This document shows positions 19,266 through 29,200 of a stretch of DNA of 64,000 nt, piece after piece. The notes below the pieces were generated by a model. That model searched no databases. It was given only the letters and a program-made list of their open reading frames with translations, and was not told the DNA's origin. The DNA comes from Flammeovirga agarivorans (GTDB lineage Bacteria > Bacteroidota > Bacteroidia > Cytophagales > Flammeovirgaceae): NCBI RefSeq assembly GCF_012641475.1, contig NZ_JABAIL010000003.1, forward strand, positions 808,318-872,317, in the 5' to 3' direction. Position numbers and translations under genes: made by a program. Position 1 is the stretch's first letter, and the number at the start of each line of letters is the position of its first letter.

Positions 19266-19303
19266 AAAAAGGAGTATAGACTTTATTGTTTATACTCCTT
19301 TTC
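19266..19303. terminator. Bidirectional terminator
   Basis: An inverted repeat (aaaaggagtata / tatactcctttt) with A- and T-runs on the two sides lies between the convergent ends of the T9SS protein gene and nnr. Confidence 0.8.
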
Positions 19304-19311
19304 TGTTTCTT

Positions 19312-20811
19312 CTATATACCTAAAAATACTTTTCCGATATTATCAATCAAATCTGAAGTGGTCATGGCTTCAACACTTTTATCTATTGCAGTATAATCTC
19401 CAGCTTTACCATGTATGTAAACACCAAGAATGGCAGCTTCTTGAGGAGTGTAAGATTGGGCCAATAACCCGCTGATGATACCCAATAATGCGTCTCCACT
19501 ACCACCTTTTGCCATACCTGGATTACCTGTAGAATTAAAGTGAATGTGTCCATTAGGTAAGCATATAGCAGTATTCGCACCTTTCAATACGATAATTACT
19601 TTTCTTTCTTGTGCCATTTTGGATGCAGCTTCCAAGCGATCAAAAGAATTGATAAAATGTATATCAGTAAGCCTTTCGAACTCTCCCACATGAGGGGTTA
19701 AAATGGAATTTTCTGGTAAAAAATCCCACCATTCTTCGTTTTCAGCAAGCATATTTAAAGCATCTGCATCAATAACAACAGGCACTTTTGCATCTTCTAA
19801 AATCGATCGGATGGCTTTTGCAGTTTGTTCATGTCTTCCAATACCAGGACCAATTCCGATTGCACTAAATGGAGACAATAAGGTTGAGGCAACAATATGG
19901 TTTCTTGACGGATCAGCGATACACATAGCTTCCGGACAAGTTGCTTGCATTATTTCATAACCACAGGCAGGGACTATTACAGTAGTTTTTCCACTTCCTG
20001 ATCGTAAGGCTGCTTTAGTGGAAAGCTGAACAGCACCAATCATTCCTTTAGATCCTCCAATAAGTAAAAGATGACCATATTTTCCTTTATGATCAAATCG
20101 TTTTCTTGGTTTGTATATTCCTTGAACGGTCTGAGAAGTGGTAAAGAAATAGGGAGTAGTGGTCGTACTATGATACCCTTTATGTAAGCCAATAGGAACA
20201 ATATGCAGCTCACCCACATTCTTTTCGTTCTCAGGGAAAAGCATTGATAGTTTAGGGATTTCAATACTTAATGTTATATCAGCATTAATGATACTCTGGA
20301 AATGCGTAGAGTAATGATCTGTATATAAACCGGATGCTATATCAACAGAAATCACTGGATTATGTGAGGCATTGATCCGTTCAATTACTTGTAATGTAGT
20401 ACCTTTTGGAGGCCTTGAAATACCGGAACCAAAGATACAATCAATAATGACTGTTTCGTCTGAAAAATGGGGGATGTCCTCAACTTCTCGTATGTCTTCA
20501 CAAGAAATTTTCTTAGGTAATCGTTCTAGGTTTTCTTTGAAATCATCGGATGGGTGATCACCAAAATGTACAATATAACATTTCAAATTGTAGCCTTGTT
20601 GATGAAGAAGTCGGGCCATTACTAAACCGTCTCCACCATTATTTCCAATACCACAAACGATAGTAATATCTCTATAGCGATCTAGGTTTTCTTCGTACCA
20701 TTCTGTGAGAGCAGTTGCGGCGCGTTCCATCAGGTCGATTCCTGCAATTGGCTCATTTTCAATAGTATATTTGTCCCAATCTCTAATCTGCTGTGCCGTA
20801 TATAGTTTCAT
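19312..20811 (-). CDS. nnr: Bifunctional NAD(P)HX epimerase/dehydratase
   Basis: A 499-residue repair enzyme that converts the hydrated forms NADHX and NADPHX back to NAD(P)H. The N-terminal YjeF_N epimerase domain (about 1-215) shows CGIGNNGGDGLVMARLL and DCIFGSG; the C-terminal ADP/ATP-dependent dehydratase domain of the ribokinase fold (about 225-495) shows LLIGGSKGMIGA, GIGPGIGR, VIDADALN, LTPHVGEFERL and GNPGMAKGGSGDALLG. Both halves have their signatures and normal length, so both activities are expected. It is a stand-alone housekeeping gene, convergent with the T9SS protein gene. Confidence 0.97.
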   Translation of the reverse strand: MKLYTAQQIRDWDKYTIENEPIAGIDLMERAATALTEWYEENLDRYRDITIVCGIGNNGGDGLVMARLLHQQGYNLKCYIVHFGDHPSDDFKENLERLPKKISCEDIREVEDIPHFSDETVIIDCIFGSGISRPPKGTTLQVIERINASHNPVISVDIASGLYTDHYSTHFQSIINADITLSIEIPKLSMLFPENEKNVGELHIVPIGLHKGYHSTTTTPYFFTTSQTVQGIYKPRKRFDHKGKYGHLLLIGGSKGMIGAVQLSTKAALRSGSGKTTVIVPACGYEIMQATCPEAMCIADPSRNHIVASTLLSPFSAIGIGPGIGRHEQTAKAIRSILEDAKVPVVIDADALNMLAENEEWWDFLPENSILTPHVGEFERLTDIHFINSFDRLEAASKMAQERKVIIVLKGANTAICLPNGHIHFNSTGNPGMAKGGSGDALLGIISGLLAQSYTPQEAAILGVYIHGKAGDYTAIDKSVEAMTTSDLIDNIGKVFLGI

Positions 20812-21063
20812 GTGTTATTGCTTACTTTATTATTAAATAAGTTAACAAAATATCTATATAAAATCACTTAAATAGAAAGAGAAAATATATTTAAAATTGT
20901 ATTTTTATCCATAGAATGATTTTATACTTACCCATTACTTATTATCCCAATGTTTGATATCAAAATGACCTTTTTTAGGTAGTTATTGGTCTTTTTGGGA
21001 AAATAAATATCACGTTGTGTGCGTATAAAAGATTATATATAAAATTTACTTACTAATCTTCTT

Positions 21064-21759
21064 ATGAAACGAATTGCAGTATTACTATTATTATTTGTAT
21101 CACAGTTTACATTTGCACAAGATAAAGTGGCAGTTTTTGATATGGATGGCACATTAATATCAGAAGAGCCTGCTTATGCTATGGCAATATTTGCTAAAGA
21201 ATACGGACAAAACCAAATAGAAACAGTCAACGATTTAGTGAATGAACTAAAAGCATTGACGAAAAATCCAAGGTATGATAAAATGCTAAAAAGCTTTATG
21301 AAAACTGACCCGATTAAAGTATATCCTCAAATGATGGATGTAGTGGACAGTTTAAAAGCTGAAGGATATAAATTAGTAATTTGTACTGGTTCCGAAGTTC
21401 GCTTTGCCGAAGCGGTTAATAAGAAATACTTTAACAATAAGTTTGATGTTGTTATTGGTTCTGAATTTAGAGCAGAGAAATTAAAACCTACAAATAGCAG
21501 CATTAATGATAAAGAAGGTAAAATAGATAACCTGAAGTCAAATGGAATAACACCAACAATTGTATATGGTAATTCTCATGGTGATTTCCCTATGATGAAA
21601 TGGGTAGGAAATGGTGTCTTAGTTATTCATGATGATAAAGCTTCAGGAGAATATGATAAACCTGAACAATACATTAAAGAATGTAATGAGCTAGGTTTTA
21701 AGACCATCAAAATTAGTGATTGGAATTTATCTGAAAATCCATCATGGAAGACTAAATAA
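21064..21759 (+). CDS. Secreted HAD-superfamily phosphatase
   Basis: A 231-residue HAD hydrolase with a signal peptide (MKRIAVLLLLFVSQFTFAQ). Motif I VFDMDGTL supplies the nucleophile and acid Asp, motif II is ICTGSE, and motif IV is YGNSHGDFPMM, which has the spacing of phosphoserine-phosphatase-like HADs. The helical cap is small (about residues 35-85). A periplasmic location suggests scavenging of phosphate from organic monoesters rather than an anabolic role; the substrate is unknown. It stands alone between nnr and a convergent MFS gene. Confidence 0.85.
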   Translation: MKRIAVLLLLFVSQFTFAQDKVAVFDMDGTLISEEPAYAMAIFAKEYGQNQIETVNDLVNELKALTKNPRYDKMLKSFMKTDPIKVYPQMMDVVDSLKAEGYKLVICTGSEVRFAEAVNKKYFNNKFDVVIGSEFRAEKLKPTNSSINDKEGKIDNLKSNGITPTIVYGNSHGDFPMMKWVGNGVLVIHDDKASGEYDKPEQYIKECNELGFKTIKISDWNLSENPSWKTK

Positions 21760-21786
21760 TATCAATATATATATTATGTAGCTAGA

Positions 21787-21823
21787 GAGCTATCACTAAC
21801 TATTTTGCAGTTTGTGATAGCTC
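21787..21823. terminator. Bidirectional terminator overlapping a 3' coding end
   Basis: A 10-bp inverted repeat (gagctatcac / gtgatagctc) lies between the convergent HAD and MFS genes. Its right arm is inside the last codons of the MFS gene, whose stop is at 21800-21802. A T-run (tctctttttt) follows on the plus side. Confidence 0.7.
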
Positions 21824-23047
21824 TTCTCTTTTTTTACTGAATTGAAAAAGTTGGAGGAGAACAATACATAGAAGTAATCCTGCAATCATAAACGTCCAAG
21901 TATAATTGTATCCAAATATATTTACTGATTGCATACCCAAATTGTGTCCCACTAAATGTGAAATAGAGAAAGCAATAGTGTATAACGCCATATAATCTCC
22001 TTGATACTTACCCGATGCTCTACTCATTGCCTCAGCATTTGAAAGAGGGAACATCAGCATTTCCCCTAATGTGAGTAACATCATACCAATGAATAATACC
22101 CACAAATCATGTCCAACGATCAATAAGATATAACTTAAAAGCACTAATACAATAGAGCTCATCATGATCTGCATCGTTGAGTATTTCTTCTGTTTTTCTA
22201 CCCAATGTATTAGAGGCATCTCCAATAAGAAAATTACAAAACCATTACTCGATAGTAGTAATCCAATTACGGCTTCATTTAGCTCATGGACCTCTTTGTA
22301 AAATAAAGGTACAGTACTGAAATATTGCATAAAAATTACCCCAAAAAATACCATCGAAAGGATAAATAGTAAGTAAGGGAAATCTCTGTAGGGAGACTGA
22401 CTTTTCTTATTTTCCTCAAGTGAATCATCATTCTCTTCAACTATCTTTTTCTTTGGTTGAATGGCTAAAACGAAAATAAGTAAAGCTAAGATACAGCTTA
22501 CGCCATCAACCCAGAATAATGATGTATATCCCCAAGTCGCTATCAATAATCCTCCAGTGGCAGGACCGGCCGAAAAACCAAGATTAATGGCCAATCGGAT
22601 CAATGTGATAGATTTAGTTCTATTCTTTTCACTACTATATTGTCTTATGGCCACAAAAATTGGAGGTCTAAGAATATCAGTGAACAAAGTCACTAAAAAG
22701 AATCCCCCACATATCTCGTAAAAGGTATCTAATTCTTTTAGAAGGATTAAGCCAATACCCGAAGTGAATAAACTGAAAATAATAATAGGGTAGAAACCAA
22801 ATTTATCTGTGAGTTTACCACCTAGCCATGAGCCAATTAATGACCCTACACCAAATGAAGACATGACCCATCCAATCTCAGCCAGTGTAAACCCTTTTGC
22901 ATCAGCTAAATAAATAGATAAAAAAGGAATCACCATGGCTCCAATTCTATTTATTAAAGAGACAACCGAAAGTACCCATATTTCTCGGCTTAAGCCTTGG
23001 TATATACTAATGAAGTTATTGAAAGCTAATCTGATGGAAGTGTTCAT
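21800..23047 (-). CDS. MFS transporter (DHA1-like multidrug efflux)
   Basis: A 415-residue inner-membrane major facilitator with 12 predicted helices. The loop 2-3 signature GSLIGSWLGGKLTDKFGFYP matches the MFS motif GxxxDRxGRR in degenerate form, and FSAGPATGGLL resembles the antiporter motif of drug/H+ exporters. A charged central loop (KKKIVEENDDSLEENKKSQ) separates the two halves. The closest types are MdtH/YfcJ-like exporters; the substrate is unknown. It is on the minus strand with no obvious operon partner. Confidence 0.88.
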   Translation of the reverse strand: MNTSIRLAFNNFISIYQGLSREIWVLSVVSLINRIGAMVIPFLSIYLADAKGFTLAEIGWVMSSFGVGSLIGSWLGGKLTDKFGFYPIIIFSLFTSGIGLILLKELDTFYEICGGFFLVTLFTDILRPPIFVAIRQYSSEKNRTKSITLIRLAINLGFSAGPATGGLLIATWGYTSLFWVDGVSCILALLIFVLAIQPKKKIVEENDDSLEENKKSQSPYRDFPYLLFILSMVFFGVIFMQYFSTVPLFYKEVHELNEAVIGLLLSSNGFVIFLLEMPLIHWVEKQKKYSTMQIMMSSIVLVLLSYILLIVGHDLWVLFIGMMLLTLGEMLMFPLSNAEAMSRASGKYQGDYMALYTIAFSISHLVGHNLGMQSVNIFGYNYTWTFMIAGLLLCIVLLQLFQFSKKREELSQTAK

Positions 23048-23103
23048 TTAGAAGTAAAGTTAGGTTTATTGAAGTGTTGCAAGTTAGTTATTAAATAATA
23101 AAA

Positions 23104-23132
23104 AAAGGTAACCTTTTGATGAAGTTACCTTT
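23104..23132 (-). terminator. Rho-independent terminator of the DUF1254 gene
   Basis: The stem aaaggtaac / gttaccttt has an 11-nt loop. On the minus strand it is followed by tttttattatt, directly downstream of the DUF1254 gene stop. Confidence 0.7.
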
Positions 23133-23154
23133 AATTTTGTATTATCTATTACAT

Positions 23155-24699
23155 TTAGTTTACAAGTTCAGCGTCAGAAGGATACCACTTGTTATCAAAC
23201 CATGGTTCTAAAGGTCCATATAGTCTGAAAATAGTATTCCAGCCTTTAGAAGGATTAGTTTGAATCCAATTGTTCTCCATTCCTTTAGGTGCTTTTGGGC
23301 CAATAAAAATATCCCAAGAGCCATCTTTATTTTGAACTAGACCTTTTTGGTTACTATCAATTCCAGGAAACTGTTGGTCTGTTTGTAACATAGATCTGGT
23401 CTGATTATCATAGATAGTGAATGACCAGAAATCTTTCATTGGAGGATTGGCAGGTACATGGAATTTATAGGTCTTGCTTCCATCAAATACATTTCCATTT
23501 TTATCGCTGTAAGCAATAGAGTATTGAGAGCCTTTGCCAATAATTTTCATCGACATTGCAGGGGTTATACCAGTAGCATAAAAATGGAAAGCACTTCTAG
23601 CATCCAAAAGCCTTGCTCCATTATGTTCAAACAAATAGCTTTTATAAGCCAAAGGATTTAACCATTGAGTATTTGGAAATTTATATAAATACTCACTTCG
23701 AGGTTTTGCCATTTCAGTTCTTACAATAGCACTACCAATTTTAGAAGCGTCTTCTAAAATTTTTTTCATTCTTGCATCAGGAGCAAATGTCTTCCCTTTT
23801 TCAATCCCGATTGCGGCAAGTGAACCTAAAAGTTCTGGATTTTCTGCAGCAGTAGGTTCAGATTGAACGACAGCGTTTATCTCTTCATAAATTTTTTCAT
23901 CCATTCTATGAATGGTATTAAAGCTTTTTCCTGAAACATTCACAAAATTCATTTTAGGAGGGTTTTTCTTTTGTGAAAGTGGATAAACTTTATAAGTTTC
24001 CTTTGTTGCATTTACGGCCGGCAATGGGCTTCCATCTTTTTGAAAACCTCTCCATATAACCCAATGCCCATAAGTATTTGTCTTTACGACATGATAGCCT
24101 CTTGGTACTTTACCATTATAATTAGGTGGAAGTATTAAGAATTTACCTCCTTTAGATTTATCAGGACCTAAACGACCAAAGTCCGCTACATATTTAAAAT
24201 AATGATCATCAATAATACCCAAAACGTCGGGTGGAGTTTCAATGACCATAGGTTCATCGCCTAACTCTAACCATGACATCATATACACTGATGTAGTGTT
24301 GGCTGTCAAGAACAAAGCTTTTGAATCCATTAATCCTTCGAACAAAAGAACAGTTTCATTGGCAGGGCCAAAAGATAAAATTCCCTGTTTCATAGCTTCC
24401 ATAGAGGCGATTTGAATCCCTTTAGTGTAAGCATCAACTGCATTATGTAAGTCGATATAATCGTAAACTTTGTCAACAGTTTCTGGTAAAGGAACGCCAT
24501 CAAAGAATTTTAAATCTCCAAGTTGTGAAGAGTGAATGACGTTGGGGCTTTCAATTCCTTCAGGAATTGGTGTTGTCATTTTCATAGAAAAGACTTCTTT
24601 TGCCTTAACTTCATTTTCTTTTTTGGGTGATGTAGAAGTTTGGCAGGCACCGAATAAAGTGCCTGCTAAGAGTACCGTGAGTAATCTTTTAGCTTGCAT
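23155..24699 (-). CDS. DUF1254/DUF1214 lipoprotein
   Basis: A 514-residue protein with a lipoprotein signal (LLAGTLFGAC, Cys about residue 19), then a DUF1254 domain (about 75-215) and a DUF1214 domain (about 365-490, with FWSFTIYDNQTRSMLQTDQ and GSWDIFIGPKAPKGMENNW). These two domains occur together in secreted proteins across many bacteria, and no biochemical role is established. The mature protein should be anchored in the envelope. It lies about 60 bp downstream of the flavin oxidoreductase gene on the same strand, so they may be transcribed together. Confidence 0.88.
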   Translation of the reverse strand: MQAKRLLTVLLAGTLFGACQTSTSPKKENEVKAKEVFSMKMTTPIPEGIESPNVIHSSQLGDLKFFDGVPLPETVDKVYDYIDLHNAVDAYTKGIQIASMEAMKQGILSFGPANETVLLFEGLMDSKALFLTANTTSVYMMSWLELGDEPMVIETPPDVLGIIDDHYFKYVADFGRLGPDKSKGGKFLILPPNYNGKVPRGYHVVKTNTYGHWVIWRGFQKDGSPLPAVNATKETYKVYPLSQKKNPPKMNFVNVSGKSFNTIHRMDEKIYEEINAVVQSEPTAAENPELLGSLAAIGIEKGKTFAPDARMKKILEDASKIGSAIVRTEMAKPRSEYLYKFPNTQWLNPLAYKSYLFEHNGARLLDARSAFHFYATGITPAMSMKIIGKGSQYSIAYSDKNGNVFDGSKTYKFHVPANPPMKDFWSFTIYDNQTRSMLQTDQQFPGIDSNQKGLVQNKDGSWDIFIGPKAPKGMENNWIQTNPSKGWNTIFRLYGPLEPWFDNKWYPSDAELVN

Positions 24700-24760
24700 G
24701 TAAAAATGGTATAGATTGTTCAGTATATCTATACAATTTAAACAGAAATGCAGGAATAAT

Positions 24761-25714
24761 CTAATTAAAAAGTTGGCTTATTCTATTCTTCTCTAATAAA
24801 AATGAAGACCACATATCATCTACCACTTCTTTTGCTGTAATGATATTATCTATCTGTGCTGAGATCTGTCCTATTTCTATCTCACCTTCTACTAAATCTC
24901 CCTCGAAAATACCTCTTTTTGATCTTCTTTTACCCAATATTTCAGATAGCTCATCTTTATTTGCACCTCTTGCTTCAGCATCGGCTACTTTCTGATAGAA
25001 TTCATTTTTTATTAATCGAACAGCAACTAAATCTTTTAAAGTAAGGATGGTATCTCCTTCTTGTGCGTCTACTATCTTATTCTTGAAATTATCATGAGCG
25101 GAAGATTCCTTTGTAATTGCAAAGCGAGAGCCTACTTGAACACCCTCGGCACCCAAAGCAAATGCGGCCAACATCGATTTACCAGAACCTATTCCACCTG
25201 CGGCGATGACTGGGATGGATAATTTTTCAGCAATCGGAGGGATGAGGCAAAGCGTAGTTGTTTCTTCCTTACCATTATGTCCACCTGCTTCAAAGCCTTC
25301 CGCTACAATAGCATCAACACCCGCTTCCTGAGACTTCAATGCAAATTTTAAGGAGGAGACCACTTGAGCTACTTTAATTCCATTTTCCTTTAAAAATGCG
25401 GTATACTTTTTAGGGCTACCTGCTGAAGTAAAAACAATGGGAACTTTCTCATCAATAATAATTTCCATTAATCTGTCTACTTCAGGGTAGAATAAAGGGA
25501 TATTGACACCAAAAGGTTTATCAGTAGCTGCTTTACACTTCTGAACATGTTCTAAAAAAGTTTCAGGATGCATCGAACCTGCACCAATAAGACCTAAGCC
25601 TCCAGCATTACTAACTGCTGATGCAAGTTTCCAACCACTGCACCATACCATTCCACCTGAGATAATAGGATATTTAATATCGAATAGTTGGCAAATTCTG
25701 TTGTCTGTTGTCAT
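24761..25714 (-). CDS. NAD(P)H-dependent flavin oxidoreductase (nitronate monooxygenase family)
   Basis: A 317-residue TIM-barrel FMN enzyme of the 2-nitropropane dioxygenase/nitronate monooxygenase family, which also contains the enoyl-ACP reductase FabK. Signatures: YPIISGGMVW, SNAGGLGLIGAGS, VAEGFEAGGHNG, IPVIAAGGIGSGKSMLAAFALGAEGVQVGSRF, the phosphate-binding part of the FMN site. The EAGGHxG motif occurs in both class II nitronate monooxygenases and FabK-type reductases, so sequence alone does not decide between them. No fatty acid synthesis genes are nearby. Confidence 0.9.
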   Translation of the reverse strand: MTTDNRICQLFDIKYPIISGGMVWCSGWKLASAVSNAGGLGLIGAGSMHPETFLEHVQKCKAATDKPFGVNIPLFYPEVDRLMEIIIDEKVPIVFTSAGSPKKYTAFLKENGIKVAQVVSSLKFALKSQEAGVDAIVAEGFEAGGHNGKEETTTLCLIPPIAEKLSIPVIAAGGIGSGKSMLAAFALGAEGVQVGSRFAITKESSAHDNFKNKIVDAQEGDTILTLKDLVAVRLIKNEFYQKVADAEARGANKDELSEILGKRRSKRGIFEGDLVEGEIEIGQISAQIDNIITAKEVVDDMWSSFLLEKNRISQLFN

Positions 25715-26218
25715 AACTTTATGTGTTTATACGAGTAGTGAAGTTACTTATTACCTACTAAAAAACTATGAGAGACTGAAAAAAATGAAGTATAGTTTTT
25801 TAAGTATTTCTCAAAGGCGAATGTTGAAATAGTATTTAAAATAACAAAGAATAATTATCAATAAATATGATGATTCCTAATTGTTTGGTGAGGGATCATA
25901 TGGCAGTAAAAACACTGATTATATCAATTTTCATCACTTTTAGCCACTATAAATGTTGAAATTAAGTCTATTATCAAATGAAAAAATAAACTACGCATCA
26001 ACTTTCTATTTATGCGTCAGGATGTTAAAAAGAGTAAATTTATACTACTACTTTAATTGACGTCTATTAAAAGTGTGTGATTAATTTTGAAGTATATAAA
26101 AAGTAGAAAACAATGAGTAATTGCAGTAGATAATTCTTAGTAATCGGTCTAGGTTGATAATAAATTTCAAAAACAAGCCGATGAACGGTGTAAATATTTT
26201 TTAAGACTGTAAAGTAAA
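25715..26218. other. Intergenic control region of the di-haem mosaic gene
   Basis: There are 504 bp between divergent genes with no open frame worth calling. It contains an inverted repeat acgcat/atgcgt (25993-25998 and 26012-26017), a 16-bp near-palindrome taattgacgtctatta (26054-26069) and a promoter-like pair overlapping it. It is the longest leader in this part of the window, which suggests regulated expression of the downstream mosaic protein. Confidence 0.6.
26057..26089 (+). promoter_or_regulatory. Bacteroidota-type promoter for the di-haem mosaic gene
   Basis: The -33 element TTG (26057-26059, part of ttgacgtc) and an exact -7 TAnnTTTG (taattttg, 26082-26089) are 22 nt apart. This predicts an untranslated leader of about 120 nt. 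The -33 box lies within the near-palindrome 26054-26069, so a bound regulator would directly affect polymerase. Confidence 0.5.
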
Positions 26219-29200
26219 ATGAAAGAATTATCTACTATGAAAGAAAGTAGCTCAAAAGAAAGAGGATACCTGATATCCTATTGGGCAAATTTTCTGAAAA
26301 ACAATCTAACTAACCTCTTTATAATGTGTTTATTGATGTATTCTCAAAACATCATAGCACAGAATTATGGTATTGAGGTCGATAATGGAAATGCAACGAT
26401 CTATTTTGAAGATCAACCTGGATGGACAGGGGGATGGAATTATATCTGTCTTGGAGCAAACTGTACTTCGGGAGAAAAAGTGGGGAATAGATGGGAGAGG
26501 CCAGTTACTGGAATTACTGTTGGTAATACTTACTCTATTCAATTAAAAATTGCTACCTCAAATGGACAATATATCTCTGATCTTTATGATGTGGTAGCAA
26601 CATTAAAAGGAGATTCTCCTCAACCAGATCCAGACCCTGATCCATTGCCTACTTGTTCTGATGGAATCCAAAATGGAGAGGAAACAGGTGTCGATTGTGG
26701 TGGTACTTGTGAACCATGTGAAGTGGTTTCTCCTCCACCAACTTCATCAAGATTTATTGAGGCTGAAGGTGGAGAATTAATTGGAAGTGCATCAAGATAT
26801 ACAGACGGTTCAGCGTCAAATGGTCAAGGAGTAGCCTATATTTCTGCTCAAGGAGCTGGTTTTAGATTACCCAATGTGCCATCAGCTTCAAGTGTTGAAA
26901 TTATTTACGCTTCAGAACTTAGTGGTGAAATATCAATTTTTATCAATAATGAAGATGCAGGAAATATCGCCTTTAATTCAACAGGAGCTTGGGTGGGTAC
27001 GTACCAATCTGTAAGCAAAACTATTGATATTCAAGAAGGTGATACTTTTGAAGTGAAGTTTCAATCGGGTGATGCCGCTTTAAATATTGATCAAGTTAAA
27101 TTTATTGGGGAGCCATCACCTTGTAGTGGCTTAAACAACCCATTAAATGTTTATACAGGCGTTTCTACTATCAATGAAACGTCAAGTGGAGCCTTGGATG
27201 GGTCGGTAACTTTCACTTTCAATAACGTTGAGAATGATTATGACTCACTTATGATCTTGTTTGATAATGACTCTTTTAGTGTTGCATTGACGGATCAATC
27301 TTTTACAATTAATAATAAAGCTGAAGGGAGTTATCCAGTAGCTCTAAAATGGTCCAATGGTGATTGTATCGAAGAAATAGGTACAGTGACAATAGGTTCT
27401 TGTGAAAATAACATCAAAGATGGAAATGAAATAGAAACAGATTGTGGCGGAGTTTGTCCTGACTGTCCAGATCAACCAGTTCCAACTTTTGAAGATTTGG
27501 TCATCTCAGTATCATCTTCTCCAACTGTTGGAGAATATTTAGTAGCAAAATATGGTGATCAACCAGCTAAAGCCATTTATACTTGGGATAATGATACCAA
27601 CGAATTTAGTAGTTGTACTGGAGGTTGTATTCAAAGTTGGCCTGCAGTAGTAACAGATGCAAAAGTGAATTTAATTCTTCCACAAACTTTACCAAATGGT
27701 CTTGTAGGAGATTTCGGTTTAAGTGGTACTTGTGATGGTGAGTTACAACTTACATTTAATAATAAACCTTTATATTATTTCTCTGGAGACAATAACACAA
27801 ATGATATCAATGGTGAAGCATCAGGTGGTGTTTGGTGGCTTGTGAAAGAAGAACCACAAATTGATTTTTGTGCAGATGGTGTTCAAAATAATGGAGAATC
27901 AGGCATCGATTGTGGTGGTGATTGTGCTCCATGTGCACCTATAGTTGGAGGTGAAGGAACATGTGGTGACTTTGGTTTGACTATTATCGATGGGCAAGGC
28001 TATTTATATTATAATGAAGAACTAGGTTCAGCACTTTATTTATGCTTAAACGGTGGATGTTATCCTCCTGATGTACAAGAAGACGGTTATTATAAAAGAG
28101 CGGTGAATGTACAATCTGGAGTTGATTATACGATAAAGGTGCAAGGAAGTAATGAGCAGGAAAAAGTAGCTCAAGTAGGTTTGTGTTATTTCGTACCTAC
28201 TTGTAATGATGGCATCCAAAACGGTGATGAAACAGGTGTCGATTGCGGTGGTTCATCTTGTAATGCATGCCCAACTTGTTCTGATGGAATCCAAAATGGA
28301 GAGGAAACAGGTGTTGATTGTGGTGGCCCTGATTGCCAATCTTGTGAAACCATTTGTAATGGAACACCGAATCCATTTGCAACGATAACTAAACAAAATG
28401 AGACATTTGAAAACGAAGTAGATGGTATCATTACGCTTTCTTTTGATGATGTTGAAGGAAGAGAAGTCATCGAAGTATCGTTAGATGGTGGTGTGACATA
28501 TCCTTTTAGTGAGAATGATGATTTGAAATGGTTAACCATAACAGGTTTATCACCACAAGAATATCATGTTTTTGTGAGATGGGAAGGAGGTGATTGTCCG
28601 ATGGATCTAGGCTATGTGACGATTCAAGAAGGAGGTCCACTTCCAACATGTTCTGATGGAATCAGAAACCAAGGAGAAACTAGAGTAGACTGTGGAGGTC
28701 CATGTGCTCCATGTGAAGAAGACCCTTGTGGAGAAGTACCATTAGTACTTTATCCAACACCTGCACTTCAAACTCCTATTCAAGGAAGCCCTGCTAAAGA
28801 ACATGGTTGGTCATTTGATTTAAGTGAAGACTTAACGGAGGTATCTGTTGCTATTGGAGGCGGAGTTGCTGACCAAATGCAGACGAATACGGGTACTTTT
28901 GAAATGCATTGTTCATGTAATCAAGTAACTTTCTATACTGCTGAACTAGGAGATAATCTTCAAGCTTCAGTACCTCAAGAATGTGTGGATGCAGGAGATT
29001 ATTATTACTTCTTTAGATACAAGCGTAATACAACTATGAATACATATGACCCAGCCGATATTTGGGTATACTCTGGTTTATTTACAACAAAAGGAGAAAG
29101 AATAGATCCTGATAACAGACCAACAATTGTAACAAAAGGAGCAAGCTGGATGAGATTTAGGCATCCTCACCCTCAAGATGGTATTACGGAAGCGATTTTT

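Noticed and set aside
28186-28539. Overlapping frames on both strands inside the di-haem mosaic gene
   Set aside because: They arise from the Cys-rich repeats of the coding strand; they have repetitive His/Pro content, no start context and no homology I recognise.
26651-28725. Regularly spaced similar segments that might be read as a CRISPR-like array
   Set aside because: The units are irregularly spaced, lie in a coding frame and encode a protein motif; no cas genes are present.
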